Numbered from the stretch's first letter, positions 1 through 8,564 are shown. The stretch is DNA of 64,000 bases from Gottfriedia sp002574545 (GCA_052180195.1 CP197469.1); one strand, 5' to 3'. The notes: a model not told the origin generated them from the sequence alone. Numbers and translations: made by a program.

Positions 1-107
1 ATCCCCATTGCATTCACAATCGAAATTTGGTTTAATTCTTTATAGTTAGAGCAACCACATAAAAGTATACTTACAATAAGAAATGAAATAAAAAATTTCT
101 TTTTCAC
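1..107 (-). CDS. Ger(x)C-family spore germination lipoprotein, N-terminal part (cut by window edge)
   Basis: Reading leftward from a GTG at 107-105, the frame gives a lipoprotein signal peptide beginning VKKKFFISFLIVSILLCGC, then SNYKELNQISIVNAMG. The lipobox LCGC followed by a 'x-L-N-x-x-x-I-V-N-A-x-G' stretch is how the C subunits of GerA-type germinant receptors begin; compare the two complete C subunits in this window. A GGAG ribosome site lies at 118-116. The GTG overlaps the TGA of the upstream reading frame as ATGTGA, as expected for a translationally coupled ger operon. Only about 35 codons are visible, so the family call rests on the signal peptide, lipobox and position. Expected role: membrane-anchored subunit of a spore inner-membrane receptor. 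Confidence 0.7.
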   Translation of the reverse strand, partial: MKKKFFISFLIVSILLCGCSNYKELNQISIVNAMG

Positions 108-292
108 ATTTTATTCTCCAATATCTTGGCTTTTTTGTATTCCTCAAAAGGTTCATGCTTATAATTTTTCCATTTTTTATAATAAAATGTATCATGTTTT
201 AAAGTCCGGAGTAGAAACAAATTCATATATAACATACAAATGAGTGATTCAAAGAGTGAACAAGGATCAAAACCCTCTCTGTAAAACCCCAC
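104..292 (-). pseudogene. Probable remnant of a gerA (A-subunit) C terminus
   Basis: A 62-codon leftward frame ends in ATGTGA exactly at the start of the gerC-like gene. Its last 45 residues (YMNLFLLRTLKHDTF then KKWKNYKHEPFEEYKK) resemble by eye the conserved cytoplasmic tail of GerAA proteins, where a tyrosine-proline loop is followed by a D-T-F core and a basic K-K-R-P-like segment. Nothing upstream extends this into the five-helix GerAA membrane domain, so if the resemblance is real this is the surviving tail of a decayed A subunit. It could instead be a short unrelated ORF. No good ribosome site precedes the nominal ATG. Confidence 0.35.
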
Positions 293-472
293 TTTACTGT
301 CAAAATTTCACTTTGAAATATCCTCTTTTAATCTAAAGTTGCAAGTTTCTAGCATTAATAACCCCCCATTGAAGAGTAATTTCCTAGAGATTCTGATTAG
401 TTCAGAAAGATTTTTCAGAATATTAAGAAAGGGAAGTCTCTCTATATATTTAAGTCTTCTAGGAGGAAAAAG

Positions 473-565
473 ATGGGGAAAAATAGACAAAAACATAAAA
501 CTGTAAAAAGTTTAGCAGTTTTCGCTTTAACATCTTTTGTCAATTTAAATAGAAAGACTTTTTAA
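473..565 (+). CDS. Small ORF, signal-peptide-like, 30 aa (hypothetical)
   Basis: An ATG at 473 sits behind a strong AGGAGG (461-466). It opens a 30-codon frame starting MGKNRQKHKTVKSLAVFALT and ending SFVNLNRKTF. The basic N terminus followed by a short hydrophobic run looks like the first half of a signal peptide. A rho-independent terminator follows at 580-612, so the unit is compact: ribosome site, ORF, terminator. It may be a small peptide gene or the 5' end of a larger, now broken exported protein. No family is recognised. Confidence 0.35.
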   Translation: MGKNRQKHKTVKSLAVFALTSFVNLNRKTF

Positions 566-579
566 TAATTGGTGCAGCA

Positions 580-612
580 AAAGACTCATGGAATAATTCA
601 TGAGTTTTTTTT
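580..612 (+). terminator. Rho-independent terminator
   Basis: ACTCATG (584-590) pairs with CATGAGT (599-605) across an 8-nt loop and runs into eight T. It lies just after the small ORF at 473-565. Confidence 0.7.
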
Positions 613-947
613 ATTAATCATAGCAAATAAAGGGTTAATGACTTAATTTACAAAACTCATAAACAAAATCAAGGTTAAAATATCCTAATAAACTCTTGGG
701 AGGTATGACATAGTTTTTGTAGAATTTTATCTATTTATGGCATTGTATAAAAATGGAGACCAAAAGGTAGAGAACTACTATTTTAGAATCAATATTAAGT
801 AAAAGACAGAAATAGATCATTGAGGAAAACCATTACTTGAAAAAAATAATTAGTCTAAAATAAATAAATTGAGTAGATTTTAAAATAAAGTAAGTAGGTA
901 ATAGATGAATGGCACGGTTTTTTAATTGATTTTATCATGTTTTTTTG
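613..947. other. Non-coding stretch upstream of the first sigma-54 promoter
   Basis: AT-rich sequence with no ORF that has a credible ribosome site. The only recognisable content is the putative activator site at 849-883, annotated separately. Confidence 0.5.
849..883 (+). promoter_or_regulatory. Putative upstream activator site A (sigma-54 enhancer)
   Basis: A 35-bp element with a conserved right half TTGAGTAGATTTTAA (869-883) and a weaker left half starting at 849, exactly 20 bp earlier. It matches the elements at 4106-4140 and 11681-11715, each upstream of a sigma-54 promoter. It ends 67 bp before the first G of the -24 box. The match was found by eye; binding by the activator encoded at 10253-11635 is inferred. 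Confidence 0.5.
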
Positions 948-965
948 TTGGCATGATTTTTGCTT
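948..965 (+). promoter_or_regulatory. Sigma-54 (SigL) promoter of the permease/dehydrogenase operon
   Basis: TTGGCATGATTTTTGCTT has the invariant GG (950-951) and GC (962-963) separated by exactly 10 bp, as required for sigma-54 -24/-12 elements. The nearest downstream gene starts at 1336, so the leader is about 360 nt long. It matches the promoter at 4194-4211 almost base for base. Confidence 0.85.
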
Positions 966-974
966 AATGATTAG

Positions 975-1335
975 TAGGGAGAGATAAGGTTATACTCTCA
1001 TTTGTTCCTGTAAGAGATGAATCAGAAGAAGGAGGTGTTTTAGAAGAAAAAAATTCATAGGTTCTTACTCACTCGTTTTAAAGGCAACTAGAAATTTGTT
1101 TAATAACGTAATTAAGTAGAAGAGAAATATCAAAAAATGGGACAACCCTCTATTCTTCTTTTTATGCGAAATCTATAGCCTTTTTAACTCGGCTTTTCTT
1201 TGTTTAGTTTCTGTAGTGTTTTTAGAGTGTATTAGAAAATGTAAAGGCTTACAAAAGTTTGTGCTATTTTAGTAATATGTTTTCTATTATTTCGTTTTAT
1301 TTTTTCTGAATATTCTAAAATAAAGGTGGGTCAAT
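975..1335 (+). other. Long 5' leader of the permease operon
   Basis: About 360 nt between the sigma-54 start region and the permease. No ORF with a good ribosome site and no recognised riboswitch were found. Weak stem (AGCC/GGCT) followed by T-rich sequence lies near 1169-1195. A second, sigma-A type promoter in this stretch cannot be excluded. Confidence 0.4.
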
Positions 1336-2763
1336 ATGGAATCTAATAATGGAAAAGAGCAGTTACAACGTTCCATGAAAAGTAGGCATTTGTTTATGAT
1401 TTCACTCGGAGGAGTAATCGGTACGGGTTTATTTTTAGGTTCAGGTCTTACGATCAATCAGGCTGGTCCAGGGGGAGCGATTGCTGCGTATTTATTTGGT
1501 GGATTGGTCATGTATCTTGTAATGGTTTGTTTAGGGGAGCTGTCAATTACAATGCCAGTGACGGGTTCATTTAAGACTTATGCTACTAAATATATTGGTC
1601 CCGGTACAGGGTTCACAATTGGCTGGATGTATTGGCTTAGTTGGGCAACAACGGTTGGATTAGAATTTACTGCGGCTGGTATATTGATGCAAAGATGGTT
1701 TCCTCATGTACCTGTTTGGATCTGGTGTCTTGTGTTTATCGTTCTTTTGTTGGGTTTAAATATTCTTAGTGTAAAAGGTTACGCAGAGGCAGAGTTTTGG
1801 TTTGCGGGAATAAAAGTATTTGCAGTAATAGCTTTTATACTGATTGGAGCAGCTACTATTTTTGGGTTTGGTCATAAAGGGAGTTCGGCACCTTTGTTTA
1901 CTAACTTTACTAAAGATGGTGGACTTTTCCCACATGGGTTTTCAGCTATATTTTCAACTATGATGGCAGTAGTATTTGCATTTCAAGGGGCAGAAGTTGT
2001 TGGAATTGCAGCTGGTGAAAGTCAATCGCCAGAAAAGACTCTTCCTAAAGCGATTCGTAGCATTATTTTTCGAGTCCTGATTTTTTACGTGTTAGCAATT
2101 TTCGTTTTAGCTGCTTTAATTCCATGGAGGCAAGCAGGAGTAGTAGAAAGTCCATTTGTTGCGGTATTTGATCATGTAGGTATTCCATATGCAGCTGATA
2201 TTATGAATTTCGTTATTTTAACGGCGTTACTATCTGTAGGTAATTCTGGATTATATGTATGTTCTCGCATGCTATGGTCCCTGTCAAAAAGTGGGATGGC
2301 ACCTAAAGCTTTAGGTAAAGTAAATTCTCGAGGAGTTCCGTTTAATGCAGTATTGTTTAGTCTTCTTTTTGCACTAGTTTCATTACTTACAAGTGTAATA
2401 TCTGCACAAACGGTGTTTGTCGTTTTGCTTTCTGTAACTGGACTAGCAGGTACATTTAGTTGGATGGCAATTGCCTTGTCACAATATAACTTTAGAAGAC
2501 AATTTATTAAAAATGGAGGAAATGTTAAGGAGTTAAAGTACAAAGTTCCACTATTTCCATTAATACCGATTTTATGTTTAGTTTTATGTGGAATTTCCAT
2601 CATATTTATGGCTTTTGATCCTACACAACGATCTTCTTTAATAGGTGGTTTAAGCTTTATGGGTGTAAGTTATCTTTATTACTTTCTACGGCATGGAAAA
2701 AATAAAGGTAAGATTGCAATGAAGAATGAACACGGAGAAGTACCGCCACAGCCAAGTATTTGA
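1336..2763 (+). CDS. RocE/RocC-like basic amino acid permease
   Basis: A 475-residue APC-superfamily cytoplasmic-membrane transporter with about 12 hydrophobic segments. The TM1 substrate motif GGVIGTGLFLGSG is at residues 25-37, and the segment MQRWFPHVPVWIWCLVF and the later QAGVVESPFVAVF are close to B. subtilis RocE (arginine/ornithine uptake). The family also includes GABA, lysine and other permeases, so the substrate is only suggested. The ATG follows GGTGGG at 1326-1331. It is the first gene behind the sigma-54 promoter at 948 and is followed after 75 bp by an amino acid dehydrogenase with its own strong ribosome site, so uptake and deamination are probably co-expressed. In B. subtilis rocE is also SigL-dependent, which supports the assignment. 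Confidence 0.85.
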   Translation: MESNNGKEQLQRSMKSRHLFMISLGGVIGTGLFLGSGLTINQAGPGGAIAAYLFGGLVMYLVMVCLGELSITMPVTGSFKTYATKYIGPGTGFTIGWMYWLSWATTVGLEFTAAGILMQRWFPHVPVWIWCLVFIVLLLGLNILSVKGYAEAEFWFAGIKVFAVIAFILIGAATIFGFGHKGSSAPLFTNFTKDGGLFPHGFSAIFSTMMAVVFAFQGAEVVGIAAGESQSPEKTLPKAIRSIIFRVLIFYVLAIFVLAALIPWRQAGVVESPFVAVFDHVGIPYAADIMNFVILTALLSVGNSGLYVCSRMLWSLSKSGMAPKALGKVNSRGVPFNAVLFSLLFALVSLLTSVISAQTVFVVLLSVTGLAGTFSWMAIALSQYNFRRQFIKNGGNVKELKYKVPLFPLIPILCLVLCGISIIFMAFDPTQRSSLIGGLSFMGVSYLYYFLRHGKNKGKIAMKNEHGEVPPQPSI

Positions 2764-2838
2764 ACCGTAAATATATTACCTTAGATTCTGACATAAGCAA
2801 ACTATTACAAATGATAATCTTTAAGGAGGCTAAATAAT

Positions 2839-3984
2839 ATGAAAAAACCTTACCTAGTTGTTGAGTGGAATGATAGTGTAACAGATGCAAAGGGATGGTT
2901 AGTAGTACATAACTTTGTCAAAGGGTATGCAGGTGGAGGAACACGAATGCACTCTACCGTTACAAGAGAAGAAGTAGAACGATTGGCAGAAGCAATGGCC
3001 TACAAGTATATGGCTTCAGAAAGTGTCACAACAGGTGGGTGTAAAGCCGGTATTGCATATGATTATAAAGCTCCGGATGCGTACGAAGTATTAAGAAGAT
3101 TTTTGATTGCAATGATGCCATATGTAGAAGCGGGAGTATCTTTAGGGAGTGATTTAGGTACGAAGTATGAGGATGTACTAAGAGTATTTGATGAATTTAG
3201 TGTAGGAATACCATTAACGAAATCGATGAAAGAAAATGTAAGTGTTCAAAATGGAATAAAAGATTTTAATAATTTACTAGCTACTAAAATAGATTGTTTC
3301 CTTTTAAATGATGCAGTAACAGGCTACGGTGTAGCATATTGCGCAGATGAAGCGTGGAAGTTTAAAAATAAAAATAAAGAAGCGAGAGTGGTTATTCAAG
3401 GATTTGGTTGTGTAGGAGCAAGTTGTGCGTTGAAATTATCACAGTTAGGCTATAAAATTGTCGGCATTTCGGATGCAAACCTACTGGTTACTTGTGAAGA
3501 GGGATTAGATGTTCAAAAATTAATTGATCACAAAAATTTACATGGAGAAATGGACCAGGAGTTTTTTGAACCTAATTATGTGGTAAGAAGTAACTCAAAA
3601 TGGCTAGATGTAGATTGTGACATCTTGGTTCCTGCGGCTTTGGAGGATGTAATTAATATATCGAATGCTAATAAAGTAAAGGCGAGTTTAATCGTAGAAG
3701 CTGCAAACATTCCAATTTCTGCTGAAGGTGACAAAATCATCAAACAAAGAGGGATTGATGTGGTAAATGATTTTGTGGCTAATTTAGGAGCAATTAGATT
3801 TTATGATGCCGTTATTTTTGGATTAGTGAAGCCTGATCCTCAGGCAGTAATAGATGATATTGAAAAATTATGTAGAAAGAATACCTTTAGCTTATTTACA
3901 GAAGCTAAAAAGCAAAATCGATATCAAAGAGATATTGCTTGTGAATTGTTTGAGCCAACGGTAAGAGATTTGATAGAGTGCTAA
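2839..3984 (+). CDS. Glu/Leu/Phe/Val-type amino acid dehydrogenase
   Basis: A 381-residue NAD(P)-dependent oxidative deaminase, converting an L-amino acid to its 2-oxo acid and ammonium. The substrate domain carries the glycine-rich catalytic loop TTGGCKAGIAYD with the lysine at residue 69. The coenzyme domain begins with VVIQGFGCVG, a GxGxxG at 188-193, and later has VEAANIPISAEGD and NDFVANLGAI, typical of the family. At 381 aa it has the length of leucine/phenylalanine/valine dehydrogenases rather than glutamate dehydrogenases (about 420 aa or more). The loop reads GGCKAG rather than GGGKxV, so the substrate may differ from both. AAGGAGG lies 9 bp before the ATG. It is the last gene before the terminator at 4025-4068. 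Confidence 0.85.
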   Translation: MKKPYLVVEWNDSVTDAKGWLVVHNFVKGYAGGGTRMHSTVTREEVERLAEAMAYKYMASESVTTGGCKAGIAYDYKAPDAYEVLRRFLIAMMPYVEAGVSLGSDLGTKYEDVLRVFDEFSVGIPLTKSMKENVSVQNGIKDFNNLLATKIDCFLLNDAVTGYGVAYCADEAWKFKNKNKEARVVIQGFGCVGASCALKLSQLGYKIVGISDANLLVTCEEGLDVQKLIDHKNLHGEMDQEFFEPNYVVRSNSKWLDVDCDILVPAALEDVINISNANKVKASLIVEAANIPISAEGDKIIKQRGIDVVNDFVANLGAIRFYDAVIFGLVKPDPQAVIDDIEKLCRKNTFSLFTEAKKQNRYQRDIACELFEPTVRDLIEC

Positions 3985-4024
3985 AGTATTACTTTGTAAA
4001 CTAAATGGCTACAAATTAAAAGGG

Positions 4025-4068
4025 GATCCCATTAAGTTAAATTTTTAACTTTGGGATCATTTTTTTTT
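4025..4068 (+). terminator. Rho-independent terminator
   Basis: Compound hairpin: GATCCCA (4025-4031) pairs with TGGGATC (4052-4058), and inside it GTTAAA pairs with TTTAAC. Nine T follow. It separates the permease/dehydrogenase operon from the next sigma-54 promoter. Confidence 0.85.
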
Positions 4069-4105
4069 GAGTGTTGAAATAGTACAGTTCAGTTTTTATA
4101 TGTAT

Positions 4106-4140
4106 ATGAGTTAAATTTGACCGTTTTGAGTGGATTTTAA
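4106..4140 (+). promoter_or_regulatory. Putative upstream activator site B
   Basis: Two half-elements 20 bp apart: ATGAGTTAAATTTGAC from 4106 and TTGAGTGGATTTTAA at 4126-4140. 27 of 35 positions equal site C at 11681-11715. It ends 56 bp before the -24 GG, one helical turn closer than sites A and C. Confidence 0.55.
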
Positions 4141-4193
4141 TTTTATTTTTCTCTATTTAGGACTGTAAATACTATCTATATAGTGTTTTGAAG

Positions 4194-4211
4194 TTGGCAT
4201 GGTTTTTGCTT
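4194..4211 (+). promoter_or_regulatory. Sigma-54 promoter of the CoA-transferase operon
   Basis: TTGGCATGGTTTTTGCTT has GG (4196-4197) and GC (4208-4209) spaced by 10 bp. It differs from the promoter at 948-965 at one position. It lies about 135 bp upstream of the first gene of the operon. Confidence 0.88.
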
Positions 4212-4345
4212 TATGAAAGGTATATAGAAAATGAAGGACAAACTATCCCATAAATTTTCTAGAAACCAAAATACAAAAGTCCCTATTTTAGTTTAGTGGA
4301 AACTAGAAATTTAGCGGAGGACAAGCAGATAAAGAGGTGATCAAA

Positions 4346-5530
4346 TTGTCGGGGGCATTACATGGTGTCAAAATAATTGATTTAACTAGAGTACTAGCTG
4401 GTCCCTTTTGTACGATGATCCTTGGTGATCTCGGGGCTGAGGTAATCAAAGTTGAAAGTATTAACAGTGGGGATGAAACAAGAGGTTGGGGACCGCCTTT
4501 TGTTGAAGGTGAAAGTGCATATTATTTATGTGCGAATCGAAATAAGCAAGGTATAACTTTAAACTTGAAGGATGATAAGGGGAAAGAAGTTTTAAAAAAG
4601 CTTATTTCAGGAGCAGATGTTGTTGTCCAAAACTTTAAACCAGGAACATTAGCGAAACTAGGTTTTTCTTATGAAGAAATGAAGGAGATTAAAAAAGACA
4701 TTATTCTTGCATCAATTAGTGGATTTGGTAGCAAAGGACCTAATTCTTCACTTCCTGGATACGATTATATCATTCAGGCGATGTCCGGTTTAATGAGTAT
4801 TACTGGAGAGAAGGATGAAAAGCCAACAAAAGTGGGAGTTGCGATTTCCGATGTATTAACGGGGTTATTTACATGTATTGGCATTCTTGCCTCATTACAG
4901 CACCGAAATCGTACAGGTGAAGGACAAGAAATTGATATATCACTATTTGACTCTCAATTAGCTGCTTTAGTTAATGTGGCTAGCAATTATTTATGTAGTG
5001 GAGTTATTCCTGAACGATTGGGAAATTATCATCCTAATATTGTTCCTTATCAAGTTTTTTCAGCTAGCGATGGCGAGATGGTGATCGCAGTTGGAAATGA
5101 CAATCAGTTTAATCGATTTGCTTTACTTATTGAAGAACCGACTTTATTAGATGAATCATATAGGACCAATGCTAGTCGATTGCAGTATAGAAATCAAATT
5201 GAAGAATTGGTTTCAAATAAATTAAAAACAAAAAGTAAAGATGAATGGAAAGTCCTTTTAGATAAAAATGGCATTCCAAACGGGCCCATTTATAACGTAA
5301 GTGAGGCTCTGCAGTCTGAACAAGCTAGATCAAGGGATATGGTGGTCAAAGTAAATCACCCTACTGTAAAAGATCTTAAGTTAGTTGGTTCACCTCTAAA
5401 ATTATCAAAAACACCAGTTGAAGTTTTAAGACATCCTCCGTTGCATGGTGAGCACACTAATGAAGTTTTGAGTAAACTTGGTTATTCTCAATTAGAAATT
5501 GAGGAAATGAAACGAAATAAAACAATTTGA
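4346..5530 (+). CDS. Family III CoA-transferase (CaiB/Frc/SUGCT type)
   Basis: A 394-residue class III CoA-transferase, expected to move CoA from a donor acyl-CoA to a carboxylic acid through an aspartyl-CoA thioester. The N-terminal Rossmann-like half starts LHGVKIIDLTRVLAGP. The predicted nucleophilic aspartate is D202 in DISLFDSQLAAL, followed by the usual HPNIVPYQVF and LHGEHTNEVL segments. The TTG at 4346 is preferred over GTG 4337 because AAAGAGGTGATC immediately before it is a near-perfect ribosome site that the GTG start would consume. It is first in a four-gene operon with acyl-CoA dehydrogenase, ThDP enzyme and aldehyde dehydrogenase. That company suggests activation of an acid made by the aldehyde dehydrogenase. 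Human SUGCT, same family, activates glutarate. Confidence 0.85.
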   Translation: MSGALHGVKIIDLTRVLAGPFCTMILGDLGAEVIKVESINSGDETRGWGPPFVEGESAYYLCANRNKQGITLNLKDDKGKEVLKKLISGADVVVQNFKPGTLAKLGFSYEEMKEIKKDIILASISGFGSKGPNSSLPGYDYIIQAMSGLMSITGEKDEKPTKVGVAISDVLTGLFTCIGILASLQHRNRTGEGQEIDISLFDSQLAALVNVASNYLCSGVIPERLGNYHPNIVPYQVFSASDGEMVIAVGNDNQFNRFALLIEEPTLLDESYRTNASRLQYRNQIEELVSNKLKTKSKDEWKVLLDKNGIPNGPIYNVSEALQSEQARSRDMVVKVNHPTVKDLKLVGSPLKLSKTPVEVLRHPPLHGEHTNEVLSKLGYSQLEIEEMKRNKTI

Positions 5531-5542
5531 GGAGGAAGTAAC

Positions 5543-6760
5543 ATGAATTTTTCATTAACAGAAGAACAAAAAAGTGTCAGAAAGGTAGTTAGATCATTTG
5601 TAGACCGAGAAATTATACCGTTCATTAAGGAATGGGACGAAAAAGGTCATTTTGAAGCAAATATTTTAAAAAGACTTGCTGATTTAGAACTAATGGGCGT
5701 ATGTATTCCTGAGCAATATGGTGGAGTTGGAATGGACTATAATACTTTAGCAATCATTTGCGAGGAATTAGAGCGAGGAGATACAGCTTTCCGTACTGCT
5801 GTTTCCGTACATACCGGATTAAATAGCATGACATTATTACAATGGGGAACAGAAGAACAAAAGAAAAAGTATCTAGTTCCTCAAGCACAAGGGAAGAAAA
5901 TTGGTGCATTTGGATTAACTGAACCTAATGCAGGATCTGATGTAGTGGCGATGGCAACAACTGCTGTAAAAGATGGAGATAGCTATATTTTAAATGGATC
6001 AAAAACATGGATTTCTTTATGTGATGTAGCTGACCACTTCTTAATTTTTGCGAAGACAAATCATGATCTAAAACATCATGGTATTTCCTGCTTTATTGTA
6101 GAACGCTCATTTGAAGGCGTTTCTACTAAGGCGATCAAAGGAAAAATGGGAATTAGAGCAGGGAATACTGGTGAAGTATTTTTAGATGATGTAAGAGTCC
6201 CAGCTGAAAACTTACTAGGTTTCGAAGGCGAAGGATTTAAAATTGCAATGTCTGCGCTTGATAACGGACGATTTACAGTTGCGGCTGGTGCTTGTGGATT
6301 AATCCAAGCATCACTTGAAGCAAGCGTAAAATATTGTCATGAACGAAAAACATTTGGTAAAGAAATCGGTAAACATCAACTAGTACAACAAATGATCGCT
6401 AAAATGTCATCAAACCTAGAAATCTCACGTCTATTAGTCTATAAAGCTGGCTGGTTAAAAAATAATGGAAAACGTAACACTAGAGAAACGTCACTGGCAA
6501 AATGGATTTCTTGTAATGCAGCAAATGAAGCAGCAAATGATGCTGTACAAATTCATGGTGCATATGGATTTTCAAATGAGTTCCCGGTAGAACGTTATTT
6601 AAGAAACTCAAAAGCACCAGTAATCTATGAAGGAACAAGAGAGGTTCATACAATTATGCAAGCAGAATATGAACTTGGTTATAGAGAAGATAAGGTTTTA
6701 AGAAAAATGCTACCAGCTTGGCCATTTGAAGAAGTTAATGTAGAGACTATTAAATCATAA
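5543..6760 (+). CDS. Acyl-CoA dehydrogenase, glutaryl-CoA-dehydrogenase-like
   Basis: A 405-residue FAD flavoenzyme that introduces an alpha,beta double bond into an acyl-CoA. The N-terminal helical domain runs to about residue 120. The signature FGLTEPNAGSDVVAM lies in the middle beta domain, KTWISLCDVADH follows, and the C-terminal helical domain carries RKTFGKEIGKHQLVQQ. The catalytic base is probably E363 in VIYEGTREVHT. The tail resembles the glutaryl-CoA-dehydrogenase-like group, but decarboxylating activity cannot be read from sequence by eye. It starts 12 bp after the CoA-transferase behind GAGGAGG, so the two are almost certainly cotranslated. The usual electron acceptor, ETF, is not encoded in the window. 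Confidence 0.88.
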   Translation: MNFSLTEEQKSVRKVVRSFVDREIIPFIKEWDEKGHFEANILKRLADLELMGVCIPEQYGGVGMDYNTLAIICEELERGDTAFRTAVSVHTGLNSMTLLQWGTEEQKKKYLVPQAQGKKIGAFGLTEPNAGSDVVAMATTAVKDGDSYILNGSKTWISLCDVADHFLIFAKTNHDLKHHGISCFIVERSFEGVSTKAIKGKMGIRAGNTGEVFLDDVRVPAENLLGFEGEGFKIAMSALDNGRFTVAAGACGLIQASLEASVKYCHERKTFGKEIGKHQLVQQMIAKMSSNLEISRLLVYKAGWLKNNGKRNTRETSLAKWISCNAANEAANDAVQIHGAYGFSNEFPVERYLRNSKAPVIYEGTREVHTIMQAEYELGYREDKVLRKMLPAWPFEEVNVETIKS

Positions 6761-6846
6761 TGGAATAATTCTAGTCAGCTAATGGATAGCTAGTTAGATA
6801 GGATGATCGTTCAATTTAATTGCATAGTAGAAGGGAGTGCTTAGCA

Positions 6847-8505
6847 ATGAAAATTAGTGGAGGAAAAGCAGTCGTCAAAGTTTTAGCAAAGGAAAGGGTA
6901 AAAAATGTTTTTTGTGTACCCGGTGAGAGTTATCTAGGAGTAATGGATGCGTTATATGAGCATCCAGAAATTAAGTTGATTTCAGCTAGGCACGAAGGTG
7001 GAGCTTCGTTTATGGCGGAAGGCTATGCGAAAGCATCTGGTGAAGTAGGCGTCTGTATGGCAACTCGTGGAGTAGGAGCTTCGAACCTGGCGATTGGCAT
7101 TCATACTGCTAGTCAGGATTCTACGCCGCTAGTTGCGCTAATTGGACAAGTGGAGCGCCCATTTAAAGAAAAAGAAGCATTTCAAGAAGTCAATTTAGTA
7201 GGGATGTTTAGCCATTTATGCAAATGGACAGTAGAGATTGATCGAGTAGAACGAATACCAGAACTTTTACATCGTGCATTTCATATTGCTCGTTCAGGTC
7301 GCCCAGGTCCTGTGTTAGTTGCATTACCTCATGACATGCTTGAAGACACTGCCGAAATGGTGGAGAGCACGGTGTATCAGTCTCAGCCAACTCGCCCAAA
7401 TAAAGAGAGCGTTCTTCATGTAGTAGAAATGATTCAAAACGCAAATCGTCCGATTCTTATAGCAGGCGGAGGGGTAATTCGCTCGCAAGCTGTTCCATTA
7501 CTAGTTAAATTTGCTGAAACTCTTCAAATACCAGTCGTTACTGCATTCCGTAGATTTGATGCATTTCCAAACTCTCATTCTTGTTATGCGGGCTGGCTTG
7601 GCTTTGGGACTCCGAAGTATTTACTTGAAGCGATTGACAATGCAGACTTGGTTATCGCACTAGGTACAAGATTTTCACAAGTAGGAACGCAGGATTATTC
7701 ATTGCTTTCAGGAAAAGGAAAACTGATTCACATTGATATTTCAGAGGATGTAATAGGAAAAGTTTACGCTCCTTCTTTAGCAGTAACAGCTGATGCGAAA
7801 GTTTTTTTAGAGGAAGCAGTAACAGCTTCCTTATCAACACCATTATCTTCAGATGAAATGCATGTAGAAAAGCTGCATAGCGAATACATGAACTTTTCAA
7901 AGGCGAAGGAAGATTACACAGACGAATATGTAGACATGGATGGATTTATGTATGATATCGTATCGCATCTTCCAAAAGATACGATTATTACGAATGATGC
8001 AGGGAATTTCTTTGGATGGCTTTCTCGATATTATCGCTTTGAGCATGAAAATACATATGTCGGACCAACATCTGGAGCGATGGGATATGGGTTACCTGCT
8101 GCGATTGGTGCAAAACTAGCACAGCCACATAAAACAGTTGTTTCCTTCTCAGGAGATGGGGGATTCATGATGACACTGCAGGAAATCGAAACAGCAGTGC
8201 GCTACAACATTCCAGTCATTTCAATTGTAGTGAACAACAATTTGTATGGAACGATTCGTACGCATCAAGAAAAACATTTTCCAGATCGAGTAATTGGAAC
8301 AGAGCTATCTAACCCGAATTTTGCTGAACTTGCAAAATTGTTTGGTGCATTCGGACAAAAGGTCGAAAAAAATTCTGATTTTGCACCAGCGCTACAAAGG
8401 GCACTTGCATCAGGTCGTCCAGCTGTGATCGAAGTTGTAACAAATCCAAAAATTTTATCTGTTGGTCAAGACAAGTCTAAATTGAATTTACTTTATAGCA
8501 AATAA
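6847..8505 (+). CDS. ThDP-dependent enzyme of the acetolactate synthase/2-oxo acid decarboxylase family
   Basis: A 552-residue three-domain thiamin-diphosphate enzyme: N-terminal PYR domain with the proton-relay glutamate in SARHEGGASFMAEGYA, a central domain at about 190-330, and a C-terminal PP domain with the metal/ThDP motif SGDGGFMMTLQEIETA ending in VVNNN. The ATG at 6847 is chosen because AAGGGAG at 6831-6837 precedes it; the frame is open further upstream. Biosynthetic acetolactate synthase would normally sit with its small subunit and ilv genes. Here the neighbours are catabolic, so a decarboxylase of a 2-oxo acid, like the 2-ketoarginine decarboxylase AruI of the same family, is more likely. 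The product aldehyde would feed the next gene. Confidence 0.8.
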   Translation: MKISGGKAVVKVLAKERVKNVFCVPGESYLGVMDALYEHPEIKLISARHEGGASFMAEGYAKASGEVGVCMATRGVGASNLAIGIHTASQDSTPLVALIGQVERPFKEKEAFQEVNLVGMFSHLCKWTVEIDRVERIPELLHRAFHIARSGRPGPVLVALPHDMLEDTAEMVESTVYQSQPTRPNKESVLHVVEMIQNANRPILIAGGGVIRSQAVPLLVKFAETLQIPVVTAFRRFDAFPNSHSCYAGWLGFGTPKYLLEAIDNADLVIALGTRFSQVGTQDYSLLSGKGKLIHIDISEDVIGKVYAPSLAVTADAKVFLEEAVTASLSTPLSSDEMHVEKLHSEYMNFSKAKEDYTDEYVDMDGFMYDIVSHLPKDTIITNDAGNFFGWLSRYYRFEHENTYVGPTSGAMGYGLPAAIGAKLAQPHKTVVSFSGDGGFMMTLQEIETAVRYNIPVISIVVNNNLYGTIRTHQEKHFPDRVIGTELSNPNFAELAKLFGAFGQKVEKNSDFAPALQRALASGRPAVIEVVTNPKILSVGQDKSKLNLLYSK

Positions 8506-8564
8506 AATAGATTGCTAAAAATGGGCTCTATTAGTATAAAAATAATCTAATTGGGGGAAAAGAC

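Noticed and set aside
308..496. 62-codon leftward ORF
   Set aside because: No ribosome site, no recognisable motif, and it overlaps the better supported rightward mini-ORF at 473.
905..925. Second sigma-54 promoter at ATGGCACGG
   Set aside because: It has a TGGCAC box, but no GC 10 bp after the GG.
2172..2603. 143-codon antisense ORF inside the permease (and a similar one at 55242-55673 inside the protease)
   Set aside because: Long antisense frames produced by the codon usage of the real gene; no ribosome site or domain.
1087..4312. ACTAGAAATTT shared by the leaders at 1087 and 4302 as a common regulatory element
   Set aside because: Eleven AT-rich bases at unequal distances from the start codons, absent from the third sigma-54 operon; likely chance.
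6847..8505. Biosynthetic acetolactate synthase (ilvB)
   Set aside because: No regulatory subunit or ilv neighbours, and it lies inside a sigma-54 catabolic operon.
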